Below the pieces are notes generated by a model that had not been told where the DNA came from, did not search any database, and saw nothing but the letters and a program-made list of their open reading frames with translations. From positions 1 to 64,000 of the forward strand of contig ONFR01000003.1 of assembly GCA_900317125.1 (NCBI GenBank): a stretch of 64,000 nt of DNA. Reading direction: 5' to 3'. The stretch comes from an uncultured Bacteroidales bacterium. GTDB lineage: Bacteria; Bacteroidota; Bacteroidia; Bacteroidales; P3. Shown piece by piece: positions 35,835 through 43,938 of the stretch. A program made the position numbers and the translations under genes. Each line of letters starts with the position of its first letter. The first letter of the stretch is position 1.

Positions 35835-37634
35835 ATGGATGCACCCGATAAGGTTTTAGAAGTACGCAACCTCCATGTGGAATTCCGCCGCGACGGCGCC
35901 TCCACCTACGCCGTCAAGGACGTGAGTTTCGATGTCTACCGTGGCCGCACGCTGGGCATTGTGGGCGAGTCGGGCAGCGGCAAGTCCGTCAGCTGTCTGG
36001 CAGTCATGGGGCTGCTCCCCAAAAGTGCCGCGGTCTCAGGCCACGCCTGGCTGCAAAACACCCCCCAACCCGCCAGCCACTCCGATAATCTTGATAAAAC
36101 CGAAAACTCTGAGTACTCCGAGTACTCTGAATACTCTGAGTATTCCGATAACTCCGATACCTCTAAAACCGACCTCCTCACCCTCAACGAGGATGCCTAC
36201 CTCAATATCCGTGGCTGCCGCATCGGCATGATTTTCCAGGAACCCATGACCAGCCTCAACCCTGTCCACCGTTGCGGCGACCAGGTCATGGAGATGCTCC
36301 TTGCCCACGAGCGGGTGTCCCGCGACGAGGCACGCCAACGTGTGCTCGACCTGTTTGAGGAGGTCATGCTCCCCCGGCCCGAAAAGATTTTCTCCAGCTA
36401 TCCCCACGAAATCAGCGGAGGGCAGAAGCAGCGTGTCATGATTGCCATGGCCCTCATCTGCCACCCCGACCTCATCATTGCCGACGAGCCCACCACCGCA
36501 CTCGATGTCACCGTGCAGCAGACCATCCTCCAGCTGTTGCGGTCGCTTCAGCAAAGGCACCATATCGGCATCATCTTCATCACCCACGACCTCGGCGTCA
36601 TCGCCCAGATAGCCGACGACGTGGCCGTAATGTACAAAGGCGAGATTGTCGAACAAGGCTCCGCCCAACAGGTACTCTACCATCCCTGCCACCCCTACAC
36701 CCAAGGCCTCCTTGCCTGCCGTCCGCCCCTCGACAGCCGTCCGCGACGGCTCCCCACCGTGCAGGACTATCTGTCGGGCAAAGGCGCAGTCGCCGAATCC
36801 TCTGCCGACCCCGCTCCCGCAAACCTCGACAAGGCCGGGCAGTCGGCAACACCCTTGTTGCGAGTGCGCGGACTGCAAGTAACCTATCCCCTCCGCAAGA
36901 ACCTCTTCGGTCGTGTGCTCCAGTCGCTCAATGCCGTCGACGGTCTCACCTTCGACATCTACCGGGGCGAGACCCTTGGCCTTGTGGGCGAGTCGGGCTG
37001 TGGCAAAAGCACCCTCGGGCGTGCCATCCTGCAACTTATTGAGCGCAGCGCCGGCACCGTCGAGTACAACGGCGTCAGCCTCGACCGCCTCTCCCGCTCC
37101 CAGCGCAAAGAGCTCCGTCGCAAGATGCAGATAGTGTTCCAAGACCCCTATTCATCCCTCAATCCCCGCCTCACCATCGGCCAGGCCATCATGGAACCTC
37201 TGCTGTGCCACCACCTCTGCCCCGATGCCCGTTCCCGTCGCCAGCGGGCGCTCGAGCTCATGCAGCAGGTGGGTCTTGACAAGGAGTGGTTCAACCGTTA
37301 CCCTCACGAATTCAGCGGCGGACAGCGGCAGCGTGTATGCATCGCCCGCGCCCTCGTACTGCAGCCCGAACTGGTAGTCTGCGACGAGAGCGTCTCAGCC
37401 CTCGATGTCTCCGTCCAGGCGCAGGTGCTCAACCTCCTCAACGACCTCAAGGAACGTTTCGGCTACACCTACCTCTTCATCACCCACGACCTCTCGGTGG
37501 TCAAATTCTTCTCCGACCGCATTATGGTGATGGAGCGTGGCCGCATTGTGGAGCAAGGCCCCTCCGACCAACTCTTCGCCAACCCGCAGCACCCCTACAC
37601 CAAACGCCTCCTCGCAGCCATTCCCCGCCTGTAG
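35835..37634 (+). CDS. Fused ABC transporter ATP-binding protein (DppD-DppF/GsiA type)
   Basis: 599 residues, two ATPase domains in one chain. Domain 1: Walker A GESGSGKS (about residues 45-52), Q-loop [14 protein letters not shown], signature SGGQKQRV, Walker [13 protein letters not shown]. Domain 2: [41 protein letters not shown], each half followed by an oligopeptide-transport tail ([26 protein letters not shown]). It energises uptake of peptides or similar solutes; the permeases are not in the window. Domain 1 has about 38 extra residues between Walker A and the Q-loop, with the low-complexity run [16 protein letters not shown], encoded by a tandem repeat. Catalytic motifs are intact. Confidence 0.92.
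   Translation: MDAPDKVLEVRNLHVEFRRDGASTYAVKDVSFDVYRGRTLGIVGESGSGKSVSCLAVMGLLPKSAAVSGHAWLQNTPQPASHSDNLDKTENSEYSEYSEYSEYSDNSDTSKTDLLTLNEDAYLNIRGCRIGMIFQEPMTSLNPVHRCGDQVMEMLLAHERVSRDEARQRVLDLFEEVMLPRPEKIFSSYPHEISGGQKQRVMIAMALICHPDLIIADEPTTALDVTVQQTILQLLRSLQQRHHIGIIFITHDLGVIAQIADDVAVMYKGEIVEQGSAQQVLYHPCHPYTQGLLACRPPLDSRPRRLPTVQDYLSGKGAVAESSADPAPANLDKAGQSATPLLRVRGLQVTYPLRKNLFGRVLQSLNAVDGLTFDIYRGETLGLVGESGCGKSTLGRAILQLIERSAGTVEYNGVSLDRLSRSQRKELRRKMQIVFQDPYSSLNPRLTIGQAIMEPLLCHHLCPDARSRRQRALELMQQVGLDKEWFNRYPHEFSGGQRQRVCIARALVLQPELVVCDESVSALDVSVQAQVLNLLNDLKERFGYTYLFITHDLSVVKFFSDRIMVMERGRIVEQGPSDQLFANPQHPYTKRLLAAIPRL
36058..36174 (+). repeat. 9-bp tandem repeat inserted in the ABC ATPase coding sequence
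   Basis: Units of the CTCTGAGTA/CTCCGAGTA type run in tandem at about 36106-36150. They are preceded by CGCCAGCCACTCC, whose inverse contains GGCTGGCG as in the R1 loop at 19131. It may be a one-armed R1-like element read through in frame. Confidence 0.6.
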
Positions 37635-37721
37635 GGACATTCCTCGAATAGCACAATAGATAGTATGTGAGTGGGTTTGGCTGCCTGCATCCCCCTTGGC
37701 GGGTGTTGCGGGAGGCCTGTT

Positions 37722-37830
37722 GCGCCCTTCAATACAGGATTGTTTAAGGGTCGTTCCACCCTCGTTTTCCGTTATGGCGACGGATAACGATGCTGTAACG
37801 ATACTGTAACGATGCTGGATTGAAGGGCGC
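37722..37830 (+). repeat. R3 element, copy A: long hairpin with three TAACGATRCTG units
   Basis: Ends GCGCCCTTCAAT (37722-37733) and ATTGAAGGGCGC (37819-37830) are a perfect 12-bp inverted repeat. Inside are two small hairpins, GGGT/ACCC (about 37748-37760) and CCGT/ACGG (about 37770-37783). Three tandem 11-base units TAACGATGCTG, TAACGATACTG, TAACGATGCTG (37785-37817) follow. A related copy in the opposite orientation is at 47987-48084. Confidence 0.8.
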
Positions 37831-37886
37831 TAGTGCTGGGCAGTGAACGGGGACAGGGGGGCTTTGGCGGGGGTGGTGCCGTGGAT

Positions 37887-37921
37887 AAAAAAAGACAGGC
37901 AAGAAGAGGGACTTGCCTGTC
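37887..37921 (-). terminator. Intrinsic terminator of the DksA/TraR-like gene
   Basis: Perfect 10-bp stem GACAGGCAAG/CTTGCCTGTC (37894-37903 and 37912-37921), followed on the minus strand by seven T and then ATCCAC. Confidence 0.85.
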
Positions 37922-37946
37922 GGAAAAAAGGAGGATGCAAGCGGGT

Positions 37947-38348
37947 TTACCGCCTTTTCTTTTCCTGCATTTTGGCCTCGATGGTCATGGTGGCATGGGG
38001 CACAATCATGAGGCGCTCTTTGGGAATGAGTTTGCCGGTGACGCGGCAGATGCCGTAGGTTTTGTTCTCGATTCGGATGAGGGCGGCATCGAGGTCTTTG
38101 ATGAATTTCTGCTGTCGTGCGGCCAGGCGCGAGTTCTCTTCTTTCGACAGGACGTTGCTTCCTTCTTCAAGGGTCTTGAAGGTGGGGGCGGTGTCCGAGG
38201 CGTCGTTCTGGCTTCCGGCAACGGCTTCGTTCAGCAGTTCAAGGCTTTTGATGGCCTCTTCGCGTTTCTTTAATATCAATTCTTTAAAGAATTGTAGTTC
38301 TTCTGCCGAGTAGCATGTCTTTTCGGGTGTGGGTTGTTTTTTCTCCAT
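37947..38348 (-). CDS. TraR/DksA-family protein lacking the full zinc site
   Basis: 133 residues. The coiled-coil first half (EELQFFKELILKKREEAIKSLELL) is followed by EEGSNVLSKEENSRLAARQQKFIKDLDAALIRIENKTYGICRVTGKLIPKERLMIVPHAT, the layout of DksA/TraR proteins that bind in the RNA polymerase secondary channel. Only the first cysteine of the usual C4 zinc finger is left, in CRVTGKL; the others are replaced. Such cysteine-poor forms are common in Bacteroidota. The acidic tip residues of E. coli DksA are not obvious, so a ppGpp-linked role is inference. It has its own -7 box and terminator. Confidence 0.87.
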   Translation of the reverse strand: MEKKQPTPEKTCYSAEELQFFKELILKKREEAIKSLELLNEAVAGSQNDASDTAPTFKTLEEGSNVLSKEENSRLAARQQKFIKDLDAALIRIENKTYGICRVTGKLIPKERLMIVPHATMTIEAKMQEKKRR

Positions 38349-38394
38349 AAAGCGTCAATATTATCGTACGGGTTTCACACTTTGTTCCATGGTG

Positions 38395-38402
38395 CAAAAG
38401 TA
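38395..38402 (-). promoter_or_regulatory. -7 box (TACTTTTG) for the DksA-like gene
   Basis: TACTTTTG on the minus strand, 47 bases before the ATG at 38348. Confidence 0.65.
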
Positions 38403-38448
38403 CATATACTTTCGCAATCTGAGACAAAAAGATATTAACATGCTGTTA

Positions 38449-38973
38449 TTAATTTTCTAAATACAGGTCTATCAACCCCTTGGGAGCTTCGATGAAAATG
38501 GTGCGCTGGTCGCGGTCCACCTTTTTTATGACGGGGTCGACCACCGGAATGAGTATCTCTTTGCCTCCATTCATGACTTGAAAGAGGGGTTGCGAGGGGT
38601 ATTCTATGATGCTTTTAATAACGCCTATGTCGCCCTTTTCAGCGTCATTTATCTTGAACCCGACCACTTCGTGGAAGTAGAATTGGTTGCCCGTGAGCTT
38701 GGGCAGCAGGTCGAGGGGAAGGTAGAGGTCGTGTCCGGCGAGGGCGTGAGCCTGGTCGGGGGTGAGGTCCTCGAAGGTGACGACGGCTTTGTTGCCGTTG
38801 ATGCTGTCGATGTGGAAGAAGTAGGGGACAAGCGACCCTTTCACTTCGACGAACGCGGAGTCGAGGTCGGCGTAGTTGTCGGGGGTGTCGACATCGAGGT
38901 AAAAGACCATCTGGCCTTTATAGCCGAAGGGTTTGGTGATGTTTCCCAGTCGGTAGCATTCTTCTGTTGTCAT
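38449..38973 (-). CDS. rimM: Ribosome maturation factor RimM
   Basis: 174 residues. RimM helps assemble the 3' head of the 30S subunit and binds S19. The N-terminal barrel begins YRLGNITKPFGYKGQMVFYLDVD; the PRC-barrel half carries FYFHEVVGFKINDAEKGDIGVIKSI, and the end has EILIPVVDPVIKKVDRDQRTIFIEAPKGLIDLYLEN. The ATG at 38973 (MTTEECYRLG) is chosen. The open frame continues upstream only as a proline-rich stretch that crosses the rpsP terminator. It lies downstream of rpsP, the usual order. Confidence 0.93.
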   Translation of the reverse strand: MTTEECYRLGNITKPFGYKGQMVFYLDVDTPDNYADLDSAFVEVKGSLVPYFFHIDSINGNKAVVTFEDLTPDQAHALAGHDLYLPLDLLPKLTGNQFYFHEVVGFKINDAEKGDIGVIKSIIEYPSQPLFQVMNGGKEILIPVVDPVIKKVDRDQRTIFIEAPKGLIDLYLEN

Positions 38974-39016
38974 GGCACGGGATGTTTTTGGTGGGGTGGA
39001 TTGTGGTGGAGGTGGA

Positions 39017-39051
39017 TAAAAAAAGCGTGTCCTTGTTGTCGAACACGCTTT
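39017..39051 (-). terminator. Terminator between rpsP and rimM
   Basis: Stem AAAGCGTGT/ACACGCTTT (39022-39030 and 39043-39051), followed on the minus strand by a T-tract and ATCCACC. It would partly separate rpsP expression from rimM. Confidence 0.75.
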
Positions 39052-39070
39052 AACCATTTGTTCGGGTTGA

Positions 39071-39616
39071 TTACTCGGCAGCGGGGGCTTCCTCGGCGGC
39101 GGGGGCTTCGTTGGCGGCTTCGGCTTCGGCCTTGGCGGCAGCCTCGGCTTCGGCGGCGGCTTTACGCTTGGCGGCAACGGCGGCGGCAACGTTCTCGTTG
39201 TGCTGTTTCTCGGCCTCGAGGCGCTCTTTCTTCACGTTGCGGAGTTTGTTCTCGTTCTCGCTCTTGGCATTGGCGATTTTGTTCTCCTTGGCTTTCAGCC
39301 ACTCGTTGAACTTCACGTCGGCCTGCTCCTGGCTGATGGCACCTTTGTTCACACCGACCTGCAGGTGGTGCTTGAGGAGGACGCCTTTGTAGGAGAGGAT
39401 GCGACGGGCGGTGTCGCTGGGCTGGGCACCCATGCCGATCCACTCGGTAGCACGTTCAACATTGAGTTCGATGGTGGCAGGGTTGGTCAGGGGATTGTAG
39501 GTGCCTAATTTCTCAATAAATTTACCATCCCGGGGTACTCGACCGTCCGCAACAACGATATGATAGAAAGGTTGATTCTTTTTACCATGACGCTGTAATC
39601 TGATTCTTGTAGGCAT
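39071..39616 (-). CDS. rpsP: 30S ribosomal protein S16, with C-terminal extension
   Basis: 181 residues. The first 80 or so are a normal S16: MPTRIRLQRHGKKNQPFYHIVVADGRVPRDGKFIEKLGTYNP and ERATEWIGMGAQPSDTARRILS. After that comes a long helical, charged extension (ENKIANAKSENENKLRNVKKERLEAEKQ) ending in an Ala/Glu-rich tail (AAAKAEAEAANEAPAAEEAPAAE). Extended S16 proteins are usual in Bacteroidota. A -7 box lies 54 bases upstream. Confidence 0.95.
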   Translation of the reverse strand: MPTRIRLQRHGKKNQPFYHIVVADGRVPRDGKFIEKLGTYNPLTNPATIELNVERATEWIGMGAQPSDTARRILSYKGVLLKHHLQVGVNKGAISQEQADVKFNEWLKAKENKIANAKSENENKLRNVKKERLEAEKQHNENVAAAVAAKRKAAAEAEAAAKAEAEAANEAPAAEEAPAAE

Positions 39617-39669
39617 AATTGTTTGATGTTTAAATTGTTATTAAAATAATTGTTTGTTGTTTCGAAGTG

Positions 39670-39677
39670 CAAAGATA
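39670..39677 (-). promoter_or_regulatory. -7 box (TATCTTTG) for rpsP
   Basis: TATCTTTG on the minus strand after an A-rich tract, 54 bases before the rpsP ATG. Confidence 0.7.
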
Positions 39678-40095
39678 CGAACTTTTTTTGAGTTGGCACT
39701 TTTTTTTTCATTCCGTTGAGATTTTTTTTGCTCTGCGGTGTGCCCTTGAAAATAAAATATTACATGTTCACTATAAAGACGGGTTGTTTGCGTTATGGCA
39801 AGTATATAACGCGAATGGTTTCCCTCCCCATGGGACTTTTTTCCTAAATAGTGTTAAATAATTGCAGCAAAACGAGACCTTTGTGTCATATAAGCAGTAA
39901 AAAGAAAGAACTCTTTAATGAATAGAAAGCGTTTGTTGTGCTTTTTGCTATGGAAATTGCACCTTGATGGTGTTTGTAATTTCAGAATTTAAAAAATTTG
40001 AATGGAGAAATGCAGAGATAACTCACCCGCAGCTATCAAAAGATGTTATTTGTATTTATTGTGAATAATTATAAACCACTAATTATACTATTACT
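39678..40095. other. AT-rich divergent spacer
   Basis: No convincing gene. A short open frame at 39667-39861 overlaps the rpsP promoter and looks spurious. GACCTTTG at 39876-39883 is a weak -7 candidate for the gene at 40096, giving a leader of about 200 bases. Nothing else is recognised. Confidence 0.5.
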
Positions 40096-41202
40096 ATGAA
40101 AAAAGTTGTTTCAATCATTGTTATGATCGTCTTGTTGACGGGGGAGGTGTGTGCACAGGCTGTTTCGCCTTCGCGTGACACGCTGCCCTGCGGACAACGG
40201 CAGCGCGGCTATTTCTACACCTTGTGGTATGACACCGCAGATTGGTATCTGCGGCCTGCAGCCAACTATCGTGGTCCCGAATGGCTTGCTTCTTCGACAG
40301 ACATAAACTTTAATAAGTGTTCATTTGAAGACAGTCATCTGGAAATGTTGTTGCAGCAGTATACCCCCCGACCCATCCGAATCAAAGGGTTATGGGCCAT
40401 GTTGTCGAGAGACAGACCATCTTATGGTAACTGTGACACCAACAGGTTGCCGGAATATTTATACCTATATGTTCGGGACACAAATGTGAAACCACCAACT
40501 GATGGTGGCTCAGAGACGTATTTCTTGCGGCGCATAGCATCTGTGAGATGGGACACAGCCCAACCTAAGATGATGTGCCTGCCGGCGTCTGCTGACGGGA
40601 ACTTGTACCCCACTTTGTACTGCCATGTGTATGCTGCTTTGTTCGATACGGTGTATACTGTGTCAGGGGAGTTCTGGATAGGGGGGTCATGCAATAGTAA
40701 TACGTATGATATTTTGTCAGACACAGGAAGAGTGCATTGGCCGTCGATATACGTGGATATTTCCCCTTTGTGGAATTTTATTGCGCGAGATGATGTCGGT
40801 CCGTATCACCATCAATGTAGATCATTTGACCCGGATGGACCATGGTTTGGATATGAAAAAGCATGGAATTATGGCGGGCCGTATGGGGCAATCCTTGACG
40901 AGCAACAGTGGTATGTAGAGGTTGCATCGGCGGACACTTCGCAGGGGGTCGGCAGACCCACGGCATATTACCCGGCGGGGACCTACCAGACCATCCGTGC
41001 CACAGCCAACAGCTGCCACCGCTTCAGCCATTGGAATGACGGAGTGACCGATAATCCGCGTACAATATTTGTTACAAAGGACACGGTGTTCACTGCTTAT
41101 TTCGATACCGCTACATCGGTTTATGATGTCTCGGCACGTAGCAATAATGAAAGTATTGGGATGGCGGAACTGATAGAGTGGCGTCACAACCGTGCAGGAT
41201 AA
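40096..41202 (+). CDS. T9SS cargo protein, N-terminal part (gene split by an in-frame TAA)
   Basis: 368 residues up to a TAA at 41200-41202. The signal peptide is MKKVVSIIVMIVLLTGEVCAQ. Residues about 25-270 form a domain I do not recognise (repeated aromatic and beta-rich stretches, YFYTLWYDTADWYLRPAANY). Then comes an InlB-type/bacterial beta-repeat (VGRPTAYYPAGTYQTIRATA, FSHWNDGVTDNPRTIFVTKDTVFTAYF) and the start of a second repeat (VYDVSARSNNESIG). The stop falls in this second repeat, which resumes in the same frame at 41203. Without the downstream part the protein would lack the T9SS sorting domain and probably could not be secreted to the surface. Confidence 0.75.
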   Translation: MKKVVSIIVMIVLLTGEVCAQAVSPSRDTLPCGQRQRGYFYTLWYDTADWYLRPAANYRGPEWLASSTDINFNKCSFEDSHLEMLLQQYTPRPIRIKGLWAMLSRDRPSYGNCDTNRLPEYLYLYVRDTNVKPPTDGGSETYFLRRIASVRWDTAQPKMMCLPASADGNLYPTLYCHVYAALFDTVYTVSGEFWIGGSCNSNTYDILSDTGRVHWPSIYVDISPLWNFIARDDVGPYHHQCRSFDPDGPWFGYEKAWNYGGPYGAILDEQQWYVEVASADTSQGVGRPTAYYPAGTYQTIRATANSCHRFSHWNDGVTDNPRTIFVTKDTVFTAYFDTATSVYDVSARSNNESIGMAELIEWRHNRAG

Positions 41203-42186
41203 TTGCTGCCACCCGGGGCAGACAGATACTACAGACCCATCGGGAGTGACACTTCCTATTGTGAAGGGGATTCAGTTCTGTTCAGGGCCAAACCGCAGCC
41301 CAGCGCCTTTTTCAGGTATTGGAACGACAGGGTAACTGACAACCCTCGTACAGTGAAAGTGACACAGGACACGCTGTTGACAGCCATATTCTCGAAGAAT
41401 TCACCGCTGTCACCGTGTCCGAAAGTCGTCGGACTTCAAGCATCGGTGGACAGTGGACGTGTGCGGCTGTCGTGGATGGACACAGAGGACGGCCAGCCTG
41501 CGGGCTGGGAGGCGGCATGGGGTCCGGTGGGGACACCACCATACCTGTGCCAAACGAAAACCTGCAACCAAACGGAAACGATGATAGACAGTTTGGAGGG
41601 AGGGAAAATGTATGTGGCATACGTGCGTTCGGTGTGCGGGTCCGACAGCACGCAGTATTACAGCGGCTGGTCGAAAGGAGTGTGGGTGTATATCCCCAAT
41701 AAGAAAATATACACGGTGACGGCGGTGGCCGACTATGACGAACGGGGACGTGTGATCGGCGGAGGCGAGTATGAGGAGGGCAGTGTGGCCACGTTGACGG
41801 CCGACGCAAAGGCACACTATAGATTCTTGCAATGGGGCGATGGGAACACGGCGAACCCGCGAGATGTGATGGTGACACAGGATACGACGTTCACTGCCAT
41901 GTTCACGGAGCGGGAAGGGGTAGCTGTAGCGGACAGTCTCGGCAGTGCGTTCCGGCTGATGCCCAACCCGGCGACGGGCAGTGTGGTGTGCATTGTGGAA
42001 GGAGACCCGTTCCCCGGCGGCACGCTTACAATGACGGATGCCTCTGGCCGTGAAGTGCTGCGCAGGGAGTTGCCTCCCCACTCCTCCCGATGCAACATAG
42101 ATTTGTCATTGTTCCCCAAAGGAATCCTTTTCGTCACCCTTGCCACAAGCGAGGGAAACTCGACCCAGAGATTAATATTGGAGTGA
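41203..42186 (+). pseudogene. T9SS cargo protein, C-terminal part separated by the in-frame stop
   Basis: 327 codons in the same frame as the gene at 40096, starting right after its TAA. It has no signal peptide and no convincing start or -7 box of its own. It continues the second beta-repeat (YCEGDSVLFRAKP, FFRYWNDRVTDNPRTVKVTQDTLLTAIF), then an FN3-like domain (CPKVVGLQASVDSGRVRLSW), a third beta-repeat (YRFLQWGDGNTANPRDVMVTQDTTFTAMF) and a T9SS type A sorting domain (FRLMPNPATGSVVCIV, TMTDASGREVL). Most likely it is the remnant of one gene inactivated by a nonsense change or by a local insertion that brought in the stop. Confidence 0.65.
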
Positions 42187-42216
42187 TGAGGTAATTGTAA
42201 GAGGAATACTTGCAAT

Positions 42217-42247
42217 GGAGGGCTCGGTCTGACTGACGGAGCCCTCC
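42217..42247 (+). terminator. Hairpin downstream of the T9SS cargo gene
   Basis: Perfect 9-bp stem GGAGGGCTC/GAGCCCTCC (42217-42225 and 42239-42247), followed by CTCTCTTT, a weak T-tract. Confidence 0.6.
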
Positions 42248-42425
42248 CTCTCTTTGCAGCGGTGGCTGTGGAACCCTCTGTGGTATACTTTTACCCCAAA
42301 TCGGACGGTGGATTGTTCCTGTTCGGAATCTTCCACCGGTTTTTCGGTCCCCGACAACCGGCTTGAGTTGAATCTGCATGCTGGCGGGGTGGAAAAAATA
42401 ATTTCGCTGTTTCGTGCTTTCTTTG

Positions 42426-42433
42426 TACCTTTG
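42426..42433 (+). promoter_or_regulatory. -7 box (TACCTTTG) for ribF
   Basis: TACCTTTG 20 bases before the ATG at 42453. It excludes the longer open frame starting at 42414. Confidence 0.65.
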
Positions 42434-42452
42434 CATGACTATTGGATTATTA

Positions 42453-43415
42453 ATGAATATATATAAATTAGAAGATATTAAGGAGTTAACGGCCTGCGGA
42501 AGCGTTGTGACGGTGGGTATGTTCGATGGTGTGCATGTCGGGCACCGCCATATTTTGTCGCTTTTGGGCCGTGTGGCAGAGGAAAAGGGGTTGCGCCCAG
42601 TGGTGGTCACATTCGACCGTCATCCCCGTCAGGTGCTGACGGAAGGGGTGGCCACGCATTTCCGAATCACCACCAACGAGGAGCGCGGCAGGCTGCTGTC
42701 GCAATGCGGTGTGGACACGGTGGTGGAATTGCCTTTTACACCCCAGTTGGCAGGGATGTCGGCATGTGAGTTTTTCGAGCAGGTGCTGGTAGGGCGGTTG
42801 AATGCCCGCGCACTGGTGCTGGGGTTCGATAATATGTTCGGCAGCCGCGGGCGGAACGATTTCGACCGCTTGCCGGTCTTGGCTGAGGAGAAGGGCGTGA
42901 CGATACATGTGGACAAGGCTGTGTTCTACCATGGCAGAGAGGTGAGCTCCACCCGTATCCGCAAAGCGTTGGAGCAGGGACAGACGGACCGTGCCGCCTC
43001 GATGCTGGGTCGTGGCTACGTGATGTGGGGCACGGTGGAGAAGGGCCGCCAGTTGGGACGCCTGCTGGGGTTCCCGACGGCCAATGTGTCGCTGGCCGAC
43101 CCCACGAAGGTGTGGCCCGCCGACGGGGTGTATGCCGTGTGGGTGACCCTGTCCGACGGCACTGCGGGGCTGAAGGGGATGGCCAATTTCGGCGCCCAGC
43201 CCACGTTTGGACTTGACAAGCCGGTTTTCGAGGTGAATATCTTCGATTTCGAGGGCGACCTGTACGACTCCACACTCACTGTGGAGTTTGGTCCAAGGTT
43301 GCGCGACATCTGCCGGTTCGACAATGTGCCCACGCTTGTGGAGCAGCTGCGCGCCGACCGCGAGGCGGCCAGACGGCTGCTGCAACGGGTGCAGGCAGGG
43401 AATACGAAAAAATAA
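42453..43415 (+). CDS. ribF: Bifunctional riboflavin kinase/FAD synthetase
   Basis: 320 residues. The N-terminal nucleotidyltransferase half has TVGMFDGVHVGHRHIL, with the HxGH-type motif, VVTFDRHPRQVL, and GREVSSTRIRKAL. The C-terminal riboflavin kinase half has GTVEKGRQLGRLLGFPTANVSL and GMANFGAQPTFG, then VEFGPRLRDICRFDNVPTLVEQLRAD. It converts riboflavin to FMN and FAD in the cytoplasm. The start at 42453 follows the -7 box by 20 bases. The LRR gene begins 6 bases after its stop, so the run 42453-47168 is probably one operon. Confidence 0.95.
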   Translation: MNIYKLEDIKELTACGSVVTVGMFDGVHVGHRHILSLLGRVAEEKGLRPVVVTFDRHPRQVLTEGVATHFRITTNEERGRLLSQCGVDTVVELPFTPQLAGMSACEFFEQVLVGRLNARALVLGFDNMFGSRGRNDFDRLPVLAEEKGVTIHVDKAVFYHGREVSSTRIRKALEQGQTDRAASMLGRGYVMWGTVEKGRQLGRLLGFPTANVSLADPTKVWPADGVYAVWVTLSDGTAGLKGMANFGAQPTFGLDKPVFEVNIFDFEGDLYDSTLTVEFGPRLRDICRFDNVPTLVEQLRADREAARRLLQRVQAGNTKK

Positions 43416-43421
43416 TTTACC

Positions 43422-43922
43422 ATGCATAGATGGCTGTTGGCGGTTTTTGTTTTGTTGCCTGCGCTGGCTGTTGCGCAGCCCGACAGGGTGTACAAGTCGC
43501 TGGCCGAGGTCGACGACCCGTCGCAGGTGTATGTCCTGCGGCTGAGGGGCAAGCGGCTCAAGTCGGTGCCGCCACAGGTGTACAGCTTGCCCAATCTGCG
43601 CGAGCTTGACCTCCGGGGCAACCGCATCAGGACACTGTCGGACAGCATCGCACTGCTGACTCACCTCGAACGGCTGGAGCTGAGCCGCAACCCGCTGGAC
43701 TCGCTGCCTGCCGCCATGGCCTCGATGACGGAGCTGAAAGAGCTGGTGCTGTGGGATACGAGGGTGACATGGCTGCCCGACGAGTTTGAGAAGCTGGACG
43801 GGTCGCTGCAGGTGCTGGATCTGCGCAGCTGCCTTCTGCTGCTCGACGAGCAGAAGGCCATCGAGCGGCTGTTGCCATCGGTAAAGAAGTTGTGGGACTA
43901 TGCATGCAATTGTTCCGATTGA
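43422..43922 (+). CDS. Secreted leucine-rich repeat protein
   Basis: 166 residues with a signal peptide (MHRWLLAVFVLLPALAVAQ). About four leucine-rich repeats of 23 residues follow: VYVLRLRGKRLKSVPPQVYSL, LRELDLRGNRIRTLSDSIALL, LERLELSRNPLDSLPAAMASM, LKELVLWDTRVTWLPDEFEKL. The end has CNCSD. The repeats suggest a protein-binding surface in the periplasm or on the cell surface. The partner is unknown. It sits between ribF and the nitrilase-family gene with tight spacing. Confidence 0.85.
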   Translation: MHRWLLAVFVLLPALAVAQPDRVYKSLAEVDDPSQVYVLRLRGKRLKSVPPQVYSLPNLRELDLRGNRIRTLSDSIALLTHLERLELSRNPLDSLPAAMASMTELKELVLWDTRVTWLPDEFEKLDGSLQVLDLRSCLLLLDEQKAIERLLPSVKKLWDYACNCSD

Positions 43923-43938
43923 CTGAGTTTTGGACTTT

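Larger units (their letters stand above)
37635..37946. other. Spacer between ABC ATPase and DksA-like gene
   Basis: No gene is seen. It contains R3 element A (37722-37830), a stretch TTGGCGGGTGTTGC (37696-37709) that matches the R1 loop at 58195-58210 over eleven bases, and the terminator of the minus-strand gene (37887-37921). Confidence 0.7.

Noticed and set aside
38974..39189. Proline-rich N-terminal extension of rimM
   Set aside because: The frame is open by chance through the rpsP terminator and 3' end. RimM starts normally at MTTEECYRLG.
39667..39861. Small 64-codon open frame
   Set aside because: It overlaps the rpsP promoter, has no ribosome-binding or -7 signal, and its protein resembles nothing recognisable.
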